This document shows, one piece after another, positions 32,447 through 41,674 of a stretch of 64,000 nt of DNA. The first letter of the stretch is position 1; each line of letters starts with the position of its first letter. The DNA is from CBDDDW01 sp965226805. Its GTDB lineage: Bacteria; Chloroflexota; Dehalococcoidia; Lucifugimonadales; JAGWBF01. The DNA lies in assembly GCA_965226805.1 (NCBI GenBank), contig CBDDDW010000027.1, positions 62,001-126,000 of the forward strand, written 5' to 3'. The notes under the pieces were generated by a model. The model did no database searches. It had not been told where the DNA came from and was given only the letters and a program-made list of their open reading frames with translations. Both the position numbers and the translations under genes were made by a program.

Positions 32447-33502
32447 ATGCCCGAGGTAAAAGCTATAGAGTGGGAATTCGGCAAGCTGAGGCTGCTCGAT
32501 CAGACTAAGCTCCCGCTGGAGAATACGATTCTTGAGCTGCGGGAATATCGCGAGGCGATCGACGCCATTAAGGAGATGCGAGTCCGCGGGGCACCTGCTC
32601 TAGGAGTCGTGGCTGCCTACGCCGTCGCGATGGCGGCGAGGAGCATCCACGCGGATGACCATCAGGAGTTCTTGGCCTTGCTCGGGGATTCGGGCCGAGA
32701 GATCGTTTCAGCCAGGCCAACCGCGGTGAACATCGCCTGGGCGGTGCAGCGAATGCTAAAGGTGGCCGAGGCGGAAGGGGACATGGGCCAGATCCGGGCG
32801 AGGCTGCTGGCACAGGCCAAACGGATCCACGGAGAGGACGAGGAGATAAACCAGCGCATCGGCAGGTTCGGGCGAGAGCTTATGCCCGACGGGGGAGCCG
32901 TCCTGACCCACTGCAACACAGGCGCACTGGCAACGGGGGGATACGGGACGGCCCTGGGAGTGATCAGGGCAGGCTGGGAAGACGGAAGGCGATTTCAGGT
33001 CTTCGCCACCGAGACCCGTCCCTTTCTCCAGGGCGCGCGATTGACGGCCTGGGAACTGGTTCAACTGGGAATCCCCCCCACTCTAATCGTGGACTCCTCG
33101 GCAGGCCTGCTCATGAGGCGTGGAGAAGTGGACTGCGTCATCGTGGGGGCCGACCGCATCGCCGCCAACGGAGACGTAGCGAACAAGATCGGCACCTACT
33201 CCCTCTCGGTGCTTGCAAAGGAGAACGGGTTGCCTTTCTACGTGGCCGCGCCTACCAGCACAATAGACTTGGCCATATCCAGCGGCGACGAGATCGACAT
33301 AGAGGAGCGGCAGCCGGAAGAGGTGACCCGGTTCGGCGGAGCTCAGACAGCACCGGAGGGCATCGGGGTGCGCAACCCCGCCTTCGACATAACCCCCCAC
33401 GAGTATGTCACCGCCATAATCACCGAGAACGGCATAGTGAGGAAGCCCTACATCGAGAACTTGCTGATAACGGGGCAGTTGGAGAGGCAAGCGGGTGCCT
33501 GA
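32447..33502 (+). CDS. mtnA: Methylthioribose-1-phosphate isomerase
   Basis: 351 residues. Converts 5-methylthioribose-1-phosphate to methylthioribulose-1-phosphate in methionine salvage. Signatures: MRVRGAPALGVVAAYA (RGAPAIG), the catalytic Cys in LTHCNTGALATGGYGTALG, ETRPFLQGARLTAWEL and the catalytic Asp in IVGADRIAANGDVANKIGTYS. First gene of the riboswitch-controlled operon; the last 8 bases overlap mtnP. Later salvage enzymes (mtnB, C, D) are not in the window, so the pathway may end in another way. Confidence 0.95.
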   Translation: MPEVKAIEWEFGKLRLLDQTKLPLENTILELREYREAIDAIKEMRVRGAPALGVVAAYAVAMAARSIHADDHQEFLALLGDSGREIVSARPTAVNIAWAVQRMLKVAEAEGDMGQIRARLLAQAKRIHGEDEEINQRIGRFGRELMPDGGAVLTHCNTGALATGGYGTALGVIRAGWEDGRRFQVFATETRPFLQGARLTAWELVQLGIPPTLIVDSSAGLLMRRGEVDCVIVGADRIAANGDVANKIGTYSLSVLAKENGLPFYVAAPTSTIDLAISSGDEIDIEERQPEEVTRFGGAQTAPEGIGVRNPAFDITPHEYVTAIITENGIVRKPYIENLLITGQLERQAGA

Positions 33503-34358
33503 AGCGCGAATCGGAGTTATCGGCGGCAGCGGCCTCTATGACATGGATGGCCTGGCCGGTGTGCGAGAGGTGGATCTAGACACCCCCTTCGGCAAGCCCA
33601 GCGACTCCATCGTCCTGGGAGCGCTGGAGGAGGTGCCCGTGGCCTTTCTGCCGCGCCACGGCAGGGGCCACCGGGTTAGCCCCACCCAGCTCCCGGTCCG
33701 CGCCAACATGTACGCCTTGAAGACCCTGGGCGTCGAGTGGATAATCTCCATCAGCGCCGTGGGCAGCCTCAAGGAGGAGCTGGCCCCACTGGACCTGGTT
33801 GTCCCCGACCAACTGATAGACCGCACTCGACAGAGGGCTAACACATTTTTCGACGATGGCCTGGTGGCCCACATCGCCTTTGCCGACCCCTTCTGTCCGG
33901 TGCTCAGCGACTTGCTGTACCAAAGCGCTCGGGAGGCCGGCGCAACGGTGCACCTGGGCGGCACCTACGTGGTTATGGAGGGACCGGCCTTCTCCACAAA
34001 GGCCGAAAGCGCCCTGTACCGTTCCTGGGGAGCGCATGTCATTGGAATGACCGCACTACCCGAAGCCAAGCTGGCCCGAGAGGCCGAGATCTGTTACGCA
34101 ACGTTGGCGTGCGTCACCGACTACGACTGCTGGCACGAGGCTACCGAGACTGTCACGATAGAGATGGTGATAGCCAACCTGCTGAAGAACGTCTCCACCT
34201 CCAGGGCGGTGCTTCGATCTGTCATACCCAGCATTCCGGAGGAACGCACCTGTTCCTGCGCCTCGGCATTGAAGGATTCCATAATCACTTCGCGAGACCG
34301 CATACCTTCAGGCATTAAAGAGACGATGAGTCCCATCATAGGAAAATATCTGGAGTAA
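33495..34358 (+). CDS. mtnP: S-methyl-5'-thioadenosine phosphorylase
   Basis: 287 residues of the MTAP/PNP family. Cleaves methylthioadenosine to adenine and methylthioribose-1-phosphate, the substrate of MtnA. Motifs: IGVIGGSGLYDM (6-17), FLPRHGRGHRVSPTQLPVRANMYALK, SAVGSLKEE, VVMEGPAFSTKAE and VIGMTALPEAKLAREAE with CVTDYDCWH. GTG start inside the end of mtnA. Substrate could also include other 6-oxopurine or adenine nucleosides, but the neighbourhood favours MTA. Confidence 0.94.
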   Translation: MPEARIGVIGGSGLYDMDGLAGVREVDLDTPFGKPSDSIVLGALEEVPVAFLPRHGRGHRVSPTQLPVRANMYALKTLGVEWIISISAVGSLKEELAPLDLVVPDQLIDRTRQRANTFFDDGLVAHIAFADPFCPVLSDLLYQSAREAGATVHLGGTYVVMEGPAFSTKAESALYRSWGAHVIGMTALPEAKLAREAEICYATLACVTDYDCWHEATETVTIEMVIANLLKNVSTSRAVLRSVIPSIPEERTCSCASALKDSIITSRDRIPSGIKETMSPIIGKYLE

Positions 34359-34370
34359 GGAGAGCCGACT

Positions 34371-34730
34371 ATGGCAAGGCAGGACCCTGGTGAACCATAT
34401 TACCGCGTGGACTCGGACGAGGCGAGCCAGATTCTCACACAGGAGAAAGGCGGCGCAGTGGTGGTGGACGTGCGCCGCGACGATGAGTGGATCTCCGGAC
34501 ATGCCACGGGCGCCATCCACATTCCGGTCGATGACCTCCAGAGCAGGATAAATGAGCTACCCAAGGACAAGAAGCTTCTGTTCATATGCGCCGCCGGAGT
34601 GCGAAGCGGCCTGGCCTGCGAGGTGGCCGCCTCCGAGGGTTACGCCATCGAGAACCTGTACAACGTCCAGGATGGGACTCCCACCTGGATCGAGAAAAAC
34701 CATCCCACCTCCTACGGCGATGCCCCGTAA
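34371..34730 (+). CDS. Single-domain rhodanese-like protein
   Basis: 119 residues: VDSDEASQILTQEKGGAVVVDVRRDDEWISGHATGAIHIPVDDL and the active-site loop FICAAGVRSG with catalytic Cys near residue 82. Unlike the two-domain protein at 19.2 kb, its active Cys is an ordinary codon. Start follows mtnP by 12 bases with AAGGAG upstream. It probably handles sulfane sulfur; its link to the SAM cycle genes is by position only. Confidence 0.88.
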   Translation: MARQDPGEPYYRVDSDEASQILTQEKGGAVVVDVRRDDEWISGHATGAIHIPVDDLQSRINELPKDKKLLFICAAGVRSGLACEVAASEGYAIENLYNVQDGTPTWIEKNHPTSYGDAP

Positions 34731-34778
34731 CGCTGCCCAGGGGTTCCGTGCCCCTGGGGTAGAGAGAGCATAAGAACC

Positions 34779-35744
34779 ATGTCGATACTTGTAGTGGGGT
34801 CGGTAGCATACGACTCGGTAAAAACCGCCTTTGGGAGCAGGGATTCCGCACTGGGTGGGTCGGCCACATATTTTGCCGTATCCGGCAGCTACTTCGCCCA
34901 GGTGGGGGTGGTGGCGGTGGTCGGAGACGACTTCAGTCCCAACGATGCCGCCGTTTTCAGCTCCCACAACGTGGACATTTCGGGGCTTATGACCCTTCCC
35001 GGGAAGACATTCAGATGGGCGGGGGAATACCGCCTGGAGGACGTGAACAGCCGGCGGACGCTGGACACTCAGCTCAACGTGTTCGCCGAGTTCGCGCCTG
35101 AGCTCACTCCCGAGCAAAAGAGAGAGCCTTACCTCTTCCTGGCCAATATCGACCCCGATCTACAGCTGGCGGTGCTGGAGCAAATGGATGAGCGCCCCAA
35201 GCTGGTAGCGGCCGACACAATGAATTTCTGGATAGAGGGGAAGAGGGAGCCAGTCATAGATGTGATCCGTGACGTGGACGTACTGTTCATGGATGAGAGC
35301 GAGGTCCGCCTGTTCACAGGCGAGGCGAACGTGGTCAAGGCAGTCCAGGACATAATGGCCCTGGGACCACAGGTGGTTGTAGTGAAGCGAGGCGAGCACG
35401 GCGTAATACAGTTCACGGGCGATTCGGTCTTCGCCGCCCCTGCCTATCCCCTGGAAAGGGTCGTGGACCCCACTGGAGCGGGGGATTCCTTCGCCGGAGG
35501 GTTCATGGGATACCTGGCAGCTACGGGGGACCTGAGTCCCGCGGGCTTTCGGAGGGCGGCGGTGTTGGGCTCCGTAATGGGGTCCCTTGCAGTGGAGAGT
35601 TTCAGCGTGGAAAGGCTGCGGTCTGTAACCGAGGCTGAGATTAGCGGCAGGTTCAGAGAGCTCACCGAGATCACCCGATTCGACGGTCTGGGCGAAGCCG
35701 AGTCTCTACCTTGGCGAGGCGCGGGGGCCCCGGTTTCCGGCTGA
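34779..35744 (+). CDS. PfkB-family carbohydrate / nucleoside kinase
   Basis: 321 residues with the ribokinase fold: N-terminal ILVVGSVAYDSVKTAFG and GGSATYFAVSGSYFAQVGVVAVVGDD, and the C-terminal signature with catalytic Asp in DPTGAGDSFAGGFMGY (about residues 230-245). The substrate cannot be read from sequence. Because it lies directly upstream of ahcY, which makes adenosine, an adenosine kinase role is plausible; a methylthioribose-type sugar is another option. Confidence 0.87.
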   Translation: MSILVVGSVAYDSVKTAFGSRDSALGGSATYFAVSGSYFAQVGVVAVVGDDFSPNDAAVFSSHNVDISGLMTLPGKTFRWAGEYRLEDVNSRRTLDTQLNVFAEFAPELTPEQKREPYLFLANIDPDLQLAVLEQMDERPKLVAADTMNFWIEGKREPVIDVIRDVDVLFMDESEVRLFTGEANVVKAVQDIMALGPQVVVVKRGEHGVIQFTGDSVFAAPAYPLERVVDPTGAGDSFAGGFMGYLAATGDLSPAGFRRAAVLGSVMGSLAVESFSVERLRSVTEAEISGRFRELTEITRFDGLGEAESLPWRGAGAPVSG

Positions 35745-35779
35745 GTTGTCTTAGTCAGGCTAAATTGAGGAGGGGTAAT

Positions 35780-37051
35780 TTGGATCCGAAATCCGGCGTT
35801 GGCGACGTGAAGGACCTGTCCAGGGCGGCAGGAGGAGTCGATAAGATCCAATGGGCGGCAAGGGAGATGCCCGTCGTTGCGCTCATAAGGCAGAGGTTTC
35901 TAAAGCAACGCCCGCTGGAAGGACTGCGTATCTCGGGCTGCCTGCATATCACAACCGAGACCGCGAACCTCGCGCTGGCTCTAAAAGACGGAGGTGCGGC
36001 CGTCGCCCTGTGTGCCAGCAACCCCTTGAGCACCCAGGACGACGTGGCAGCGGCCCTGGTGGCCGAATACGGGATCCCCACCTTCGCCATAAAAGGCGAG
36101 GACGACGAGACCTATTACAGCCATATACACGCTGCCCTGGACCATAATCCCCAGTTCACGTTAGACGATGGCGCCGACCTGGTTACCACCATCCACGTGA
36201 ACCGGAAGGAGCTCATAGACGGAGTCCTCGGCGGCACGGAGGAGACCACAACGGGGGTCATCCGGCTGCAGGCGATGGCACGGGACGAGAAGCTGAAGTA
36301 TCCCATCATCGCCGTCAACGAAGCGGACACGAAACATCTCTTCGACAACCGGTACGGTACCGGACAGAGCACCCTCGATGGCATCACCCGCGCCACAAAT
36401 ATCTTGTGGGCCGGCAGAAAAGTCGTGGTGGTCGGATACGGCTGGTGCGGCAGAGGGGTGGCAAATAGAGCGCGTGGTTTAGGGGCCCATGTCACGGTCG
36501 TCGAGGTGAATCCCATAAAGGCCCTAGAAGCCATTATGGACGGCTTTCCAGTGACCTCCGGCCTGGAGGCGGCGAGCACGGGAGAAGTGTTCATCACGGT
36601 GACGGGAGGACTCAAGTCTATAGGGCAAGAGCACCTTGATGTGATGCGGGACGGGGCCATACTGGCCAACAGCGGCCACTTCAACGTAGAGATAGACATC
36701 CCAGCGCTAGAAGCCATGTCAGTAGAGAAGAAGGAAGTACGACCCTTCGTGGATCAGTTCCTGCTTAAGGATGGAAGGCGGATTTATCTCCTCGCCGAGG
36801 GGCGCCTGGTGAACCTCTCTGCGGCCGAGGGCCATCCGTCCAGCGTGATGGACATGAGCTTCGCCAACCAGTTGCTGAGTGTGGAGCACCTGGCGCAACG
36901 CAAGGATAGCTTATCCCCAGGAGTATATCCGGTCCCCAAGGAGAGCGACATGGAAGTGGGCCGGCTAAAGCTCCGCTCGATGGGGATCGAGATAGATACG
37001 CTCTCTCCCGAGCAACAGCGCTACCTGGAAAGCTGGGAAGAGGGCACGTAG
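35780..37051 (+). CDS. ahcY: Adenosylhomocysteinase
   Basis: 423 residues. Hydrolyses S-adenosylhomocysteine to adenosine and homocysteine, using bound NAD+. Motifs: RISGCLHITTETANLALAL, ALCASNPLSTQDDVAAAL, NEADTKHLFDNRYGTGQSTLDGITRATN, the NAD loop VVVVGYGWCGRGVANRARG, and the C-terminal LAEGRLVNLSAAEGHPSSVMDMSFANQ. The TTG start at 35780 is set by a strong GAGGAGGGG site upstream; a longer frame from 35711 overlaps pfkB and has no family match. The product lacks the 40-residue insertion of some bacterial enzymes, as in the archaeal/Chloroflexota type. Confidence 0.95.
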   Translation: MDPKSGVGDVKDLSRAAGGVDKIQWAAREMPVVALIRQRFLKQRPLEGLRISGCLHITTETANLALALKDGGAAVALCASNPLSTQDDVAAALVAEYGIPTFAIKGEDDETYYSHIHAALDHNPQFTLDDGADLVTTIHVNRKELIDGVLGGTEETTTGVIRLQAMARDEKLKYPIIAVNEADTKHLFDNRYGTGQSTLDGITRATNILWAGRKVVVVGYGWCGRGVANRARGLGAHVTVVEVNPIKALEAIMDGFPVTSGLEAASTGEVFITVTGGLKSIGQEHLDVMRDGAILANSGHFNVEIDIPALEAMSVEKKEVRPFVDQFLLKDGRRIYLLAEGRLVNLSAAEGHPSSVMDMSFANQLLSVEHLAQRKDSLSPGVYPVPKESDMEVGRLKLRSMGIEIDTLSPEQQRYLESWEEGT

Positions 37052-37072
37052 GATACGAAGGAGGAACTCTCG

Positions 37073-38326
37073 ATGCCATATAGTTTCATGGACTCACCCC
37101 GCTATCTACTCACCTCGGAGTCGGTAACGGAGGGGCACCCAGATAAGCTGTGTGACCAGATCTCAGACGCCATCCTTGACTCGATACTCGAGCGCGACCC
37201 CGAGGGTAGGGTCGCCTGCGAGACCTGCGTCACCAACGGCCTGGTGGTAGTGATGGGGGAAATAACCACCTCGACCTACGTGGATGTCCCTCTTATCGTA
37301 AGGGACACTCTCCGAGGGGCGGGCTATGTTGATGCCAGTTACGGCATAGACTACAAGAGCTGTGGCGTGATAGTGTCGCTCCAGGAGCAGTCCAAAGACA
37401 TAAGCTCCGGCGTTACCCAGTCCTACGAGCTGAGAGAGCAGGGCATTGCCAACAGCCATGGCGAGGATATGGACCGCATCGGCGCCGGAGACCAAGGAAT
37501 GATGGTAGGCTTCGCCTGCAACGAGACCCCAGAGCTGATGCCCCTTCCCCTGAGCCTCTCCCACCAGCTCTGCCGTCGGCTGGCGCACGTGAGGAAGGAG
37601 GGCCTGCTTCCCTACCTCAGGCCCGACGGGAAATCGCAGGTCACGGTGGAGTACAGCTACGGGGTGCCCAAGCGGGTAGACACGGTGATTGTCAGCGCCC
37701 AGCATGCTCCGGAGGTCCACTCGGATGTCCTGTCGAGGGATATTATGGAACTGGTGGTGAGGGAAGTGGTACCAGCTAAGCTGAGGGATTCCGAGACCAA
37801 GTATCTCATCAATCCCAGTGGCAGGTTCGCCATCGGCGGCCCAATGGGCGACACCGGCCTGACTGGGCGGAAGATCCTCGTGGATACATATGGAGGGATC
37901 GCGAGGCATGGCGGAGGCGCCTTTTCAGGCAAAGACCCGACCAAAGTAGACCGCTCGGGCGCCTACGCAGCCAGGTACGTGGCCAAGAACCTTGTGGCCG
38001 CCGGACTCGCCGATCGGGTTGAGATACAGGTCTCTTATGCCATCGGAGTGGCACACCCAATATCCATAAGCGTAGAGACCTTTGGTACAGGTAAGGTGGA
38101 GGACAGCGTCATTCACGATCTGGCCGTCAAGTATTTTGACCTGAGACCCGCTGCCATAATCGCCGATTTGAATCTGCGGCGGCCCATATACAAACGCACT
38201 GCCGCTTACGGTCACTTTGGACGGGATGACCTGGAGTTATCCTGGGAGAGCACCGACAAGGCGTCACTCCTCAGGGCAGAGGCCGGACTGCGGGCCGAGC
38301 GGCGCGGAAGTTCGGCGTCGGCGTAG
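37073..38326 (+). CDS. metK: S-adenosylmethionine synthetase
   Basis: 417 residues. Makes SAM from methionine and ATP. Motifs: LLTSESVTEGHPDKLCDQISDAILD near the start, GAGDQGMMVGFACNET, and the phosphate loop GGPMGDTGLTGRKILVDTYGG with GGGAFSGKDPTKVDRSGAYAARY. The C-terminus has a short alanine-serine tail. Start ATG at 37073 with AAGGAGG upstream. Last gene of the SAM-recycling operon, so the riboswitch ligand is the product of the operon. Confidence 0.96.
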   Translation: MPYSFMDSPRYLLTSESVTEGHPDKLCDQISDAILDSILERDPEGRVACETCVTNGLVVVMGEITTSTYVDVPLIVRDTLRGAGYVDASYGIDYKSCGVIVSLQEQSKDISSGVTQSYELREQGIANSHGEDMDRIGAGDQGMMVGFACNETPELMPLPLSLSHQLCRRLAHVRKEGLLPYLRPDGKSQVTVEYSYGVPKRVDTVIVSAQHAPEVHSDVLSRDIMELVVREVVPAKLRDSETKYLINPSGRFAIGGPMGDTGLTGRKILVDTYGGIARHGGGAFSGKDPTKVDRSGAYAARYVAKNLVAAGLADRVEIQVSYAIGVAHPISISVETFGTGKVEDSVIHDLAVKYFDLRPAAIIADLNLRRPIYKRTAAYGHFGRDDLELSWESTDKASLLRAEAGLRAERRGSSASA

Positions 38327-38479
38327 GAGTGCCGAAAGTCAGCTCACGCTAACACTTTGGGCTGCCTCTCCCCCTCAGTCGTGAAGGCAGTCCCCAGGAT
38401 GGACGCCGGAGTCGGCTATGGAAGTGGGCGCAGTTTCATCCCTGCTATTTATGCGAAGATCGAGTAAAGGGGTCTTCAC

Positions 38480-39922
38480 GTGGCGAAAATCCGGTTCGGA
38501 ACGGATGGCTGGCGCGCCCTAATCGCCCGGGATTTCACCTTCGACAATGTAGCTCTCTGCGCCCAGGGCATCGCCAATTACCTTCGTGAAGAAGGGATAG
38601 CCGACAAGGGGCTGGTGGTTGGGTACGATACCCGCTTCGCATCCGAGGACTTTGCTGCCCGTGTCGCGGAGGTCATGGCAGGTAATGGAATCACGGCCTA
38701 CCTTTCCACCGTAGCAGCTCCGACACCGGTAGTGAGCTACAATATCCTGCACCTCAAGGCCGCCGGCGCCGCCATCATAACCGCCAGCCACAACCCTGCG
38801 ACGTGGAACGGGTTCAAATACAAACCCCACTACGCGGGTAGCGCCACGCCTGAGATCACGGACAGACTGGAGCAAGAGATAGCCACGGCGGAGACTCGCG
38901 ATGTGCCCTCCATGCCGCTGGACATGGCCCGAAGCAAGGGCCTTGTGCAGGACATCGACCCTAAACCCCCCTATGTGGACCACATCGCCCGTCTCGTGGA
39001 CCTCGAGGCTATCTCCGGGGCCGGCCTGAACGTTGTGGTGGACTCAATGTTCGGCGCCGGCTCAGGCTACGTGCCCTCGCTCCTGGCGGATCCAGGTGAG
39101 TCAGCCAACGGCGCAAAGACTACGGTCTTGGAGACGCACGGCGAACGGAACCCGGCCTTCCCAGGCATGAAGCGGCCGGAGCCCATTGCGTCCAACCTTT
39201 CGGCCCTCTCCGAACTGGTGGTCGAAAAAGGGGCCGACGTGGGTATAGCCTTTGATGGCGACGCAGACAGGTTAGGAATCATCGACGAGCATGGAGACTT
39301 TATTACGCCCCTCCAGACCTACGCCCTCCTCGCTCTCTACCTGCTGGAGGTCAAGGGAGAGCGGGGAGCGCTGGTCAAGTCGCTGACCACCACAAGCATG
39401 ATCTATAGGCTTGGCGAGCTGTTTGGTATCCCAGTCTTCGAGACCCAGGTGGGGTTCAAGTACATCTGCCCTATCATGCTGCGGGAGAACGCTCTCATGG
39501 GAGGAGAGGAGAGCGGCGGCTATGGCTTTCGGGGCCATATTCCCGAGCGCGACGGGATTCTAAGTGCGCTGAAGGTATTGGAGTATATGGTAAGCACAGA
39601 TAAACGCCCGTCGGAGCTGATAGAGCACCTTTTCGACAAGGTGGGCCCCCATTTCTACCAGCGGCGGGACATCCTCTTCCAGCCCGCGGACCGGGAGCGG
39701 CTGCTGAGCAGGCTCGAGAGCGGCGAATTGACCGACGTGGCCGGGATGCCGGTTGTATCCACAGATGACATAGATGGGAGGAGATTCACCTTCGCCTCCG
39801 GCGCCTGGCTGCTGGTGCGCTTCTCCGGTACGGAACCCGTTCTCAGGATCTACTCCGAAGCGGACAGCCAGGAGAAGGTGGAGCTGCTGCTGGGTGGAGC
39901 CGAGAGGTTCCTGGGGCTCTGA
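38480..39922 (+). CDS. Phosphoglucomutase / phosphomannomutase family protein
   Basis: 480-residue alpha-D-phosphohexomutase. Domain signatures: N-terminal FGTDGWRALIARDFTFDNV, catalytic-Ser loop IITASHNPATWNGFKYK (about 98-114), metal loop IAFDGDADRLGI (about 254-265), sugar loop GGEESGGYGFRGHIPERDG, and phosphate loop RFSGTEPVLRIYSEA. GTG at 38480. Sugar specificity (Glc, Man or GlcN) is not decided. Probably monocistronic. Confidence 0.92.
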   Translation: MAKIRFGTDGWRALIARDFTFDNVALCAQGIANYLREEGIADKGLVVGYDTRFASEDFAARVAEVMAGNGITAYLSTVAAPTPVVSYNILHLKAAGAAIITASHNPATWNGFKYKPHYAGSATPEITDRLEQEIATAETRDVPSMPLDMARSKGLVQDIDPKPPYVDHIARLVDLEAISGAGLNVVVDSMFGAGSGYVPSLLADPGESANGAKTTVLETHGERNPAFPGMKRPEPIASNLSALSELVVEKGADVGIAFDGDADRLGIIDEHGDFITPLQTYALLALYLLEVKGERGALVKSLTTTSMIYRLGELFGIPVFETQVGFKYICPIMLRENALMGGEESGGYGFRGHIPERDGILSALKVLEYMVSTDKRPSELIEHLFDKVGPHFYQRRDILFQPADRERLLSRLESGELTDVAGMPVVSTDDIDGRRFTFASGAWLLVRFSGTEPVLRIYSEADSQEKVELLLGGAERFLGL

Positions 39923-40022
39923 AGGGTCTCCTCATGTTTGGATGGTCTGTCACGGGGCACGCAGGCTTTCGGCCACTGTCGGCGAGGAAAGGCTCCGGCC
40001 TAAGGATCATGATGAAGTAAGG

Positions 40023-40042
40023 GCGACGCATGCGTCGCCCCT
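40023..40042. repeat. Perfect 20-base palindrome
   Basis: GGGCGACGCATGCGTCGCCC, self-complementary with no loop, flanked by AAG and CTACGG. It looks like one copy of a dispersed palindromic element lying between the mutase gene and the dockerin gene. Confidence 0.6.
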
Positions 40043-40499
40043 ACGGACCCCAGATCCCCATTGTGCTTCATATCAAGGCACCATATCTAGAGTCTTCATG
40101 CTCGGCGATGAGATACCGCTCTCAGTCATCGACCGTAGCGCCGAAGTTTCTCCCGACCGTCGCAATATCCAGAACATCTACCAGGCCGTCGCTATTAAGA
40201 TCTTCGGTGGCGCCATCGCCTATCTGAATTCCAAATGCGCCAGCTACCCCTAGAATATCCGCCTGGCCGATGATTCCGTCGCCGTCAACGTCACTGGCGA
40301 TTAGCTCCAAGAACCCCACATCTTGGCCCGCGTGTGTAGCGACGAAGCTCGACGGAAGCTCCTGGGTGTGACGCACGGCAGCGATAACAACCGACACCAC
40401 CACCAGGCCTACCAGGACTGTGGCGAGTATAGCTATTTGAGATAGGATGGGAAAAACGGACACCAAAGTCGGATAAGATAGAGCGACGGAGGTGTCAGT

Positions 40500-40817
40500 A
40501 TGAAAGGTGTCCCTCAAGGAAGATACACGAGGGAATTCCGCCAGGAAGCAGTGAAGCTGGTAACGGAAGAGAGGCTATCATTGCCGGAGGCAGCCCGCCG
40601 GTTGTCCCTGGCGCCATCGACGTTAGGGTACTGGGTGAAGGCACAAAGGGCCGGCAAACTGGGAGATGTCGGCAAGACGTACAGGCCCTTGACTGAAGTA
40701 GAGATGGATTTGGCCCGGACTAAGAAGGAACTGGCGGAAGTGAAGATGGAGCGGGACATACTAAAAAAAGCGGCCGCGTACTTTGCCAAGGAGTCGCTGC
40801 CCGGTACGCGGCGATGA
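40500..40817 (+). CDS. IS3-family transposase OrfA (helix-turn-helix)
   Basis: 105 residues: YTREFRQEAVKLVTEERLSLPEAARRLSLAPSTLGYWVKAQ is the typical helix-turn-helix, followed by a leucine-zipper-like coiled coil (LARTKKELAEVKMERDILKKAAAYFAKES). The stop overlaps the orfB ATG (ATGA). A programmed -1 shift at the A-run (40763-40770) would fuse it to OrfB. Confidence 0.9.
   Translation: MKGVPQGRYTREFRQEAVKLVTEERLSLPEAARRLSLAPSTLGYWVKAQRAGKLGDVGKTYRPLTEVEMDLARTKKELAEVKMERDILKKAAAYFAKESLPGTRR
40763..40770 (+). other. Probable programmed -1 frameshift site
   Basis: Seven A followed by G (A-AAA-AAG type) in the LKKA codons of orfA. The -1 frame is open from here through to the orfB ATG at 40814 and on, so slippage yields an OrfAB fusion transposase as in other IS3 elements. 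Confidence 0.7.
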
Positions 40818-41674
40818 ATGAGTTGCGGCTCAAGTATCCAGTCCGGATGATGCGACGGATTATGAATGTATCGGCCAGCGGCTACTATGCGTGGGTGGAC
40901 CGGCCGCTGTCCAAGCGGGCACAGGAGGAAGTGCGGCTGGAGCTGGAGATAATGGCGGCCCACCAGCGGAATAGACAGACCTATGGCCCGGAACGGTTAC
41001 AGCGCGATCTGGCGGAGCATGGCGTTCGGGTGGGTGTTTGCCGGATCAAGCGGATCCGGCAAAAGCTCGGCATACGCTGTAAACAGAAGAGGAGATTCAA
41101 GACTACCACTAACTCCGCGCACAGACTGCCAGTTGCGGATAACTTGTTGGGCCAGCAGTTCAAGGTCAGTCAGCCCAACGCCGTGTGGGTGAGTGACATC
41201 ACCTATATACCGACTGATGAAGGCTGGCTATACCTGGCGGGCCACAAGGACCTGTTCACCGGAGAGCTCGTGGGCTATGCCATGGGAGAGCGGATGACCA
41301 GGAATCTGGTTAGTCAGTCTCTATTCCGGGCGCTGAGAGCCAAACGCCCCGCGAGGGGACTGATGCATCACTCTGACCGGGGCTCTCAGTATTGCTCCCA
41401 GGAGTACAGAAATCTTATGGAGCGCTCTGGCCTGAGATCATCCATGAGCGGGAAAGGGAACTGTTTTGATAATGCGCCGATGGAGAGCTTCTGGGGAACA
41501 CTCAAGCAGGAGCTAGTCCATCACCGTCATTATCGAAGTAGACAGGAAGCAATTCGAGATATTACAGAATATATCGAGATCTTCTATAGCAGGCAGCGCC
41601 GCCAGGCCAGGCTGGGATTCCTGTCACCTGCGGCCTTTCAACAAAGATTCTATGCAGAATTACTCGCAGCTTGA
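40814..41674 (+). CDS. IS3-family transposase OrfB (DDE integrase core)
   Basis: 286 residues. N-terminal HTH_21-like region (RQTYGPERLQRDLAEHGVRVGVCRIKRIRQKLGI) then the rve integrase core with all three acidic residues: Asp in WVSDITYIPT, Asp in HHSDRGSQYCS and Glu in DNAPMESFWGTLKQEL. C-terminal RQARLGFLSPAAFQQRF is typical. Full length and undamaged. Confidence 0.93.
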   Translation: MNELRLKYPVRMMRRIMNVSASGYYAWVDRPLSKRAQEEVRLELEIMAAHQRNRQTYGPERLQRDLAEHGVRVGVCRIKRIRQKLGIRCKQKRRFKTTTNSAHRLPVADNLLGQQFKVSQPNAVWVSDITYIPTDEGWLYLAGHKDLFTGELVGYAMGERMTRNLVSQSLFRALRAKRPARGLMHHSDRGSQYCSQEYRNLMERSGLRSSMSGKGNCFDNAPMESFWGTLKQELVHHRHYRSRQEAIRDITEYIEIFYSRQRRQARLGFLSPAAFQQRFYAELLAA

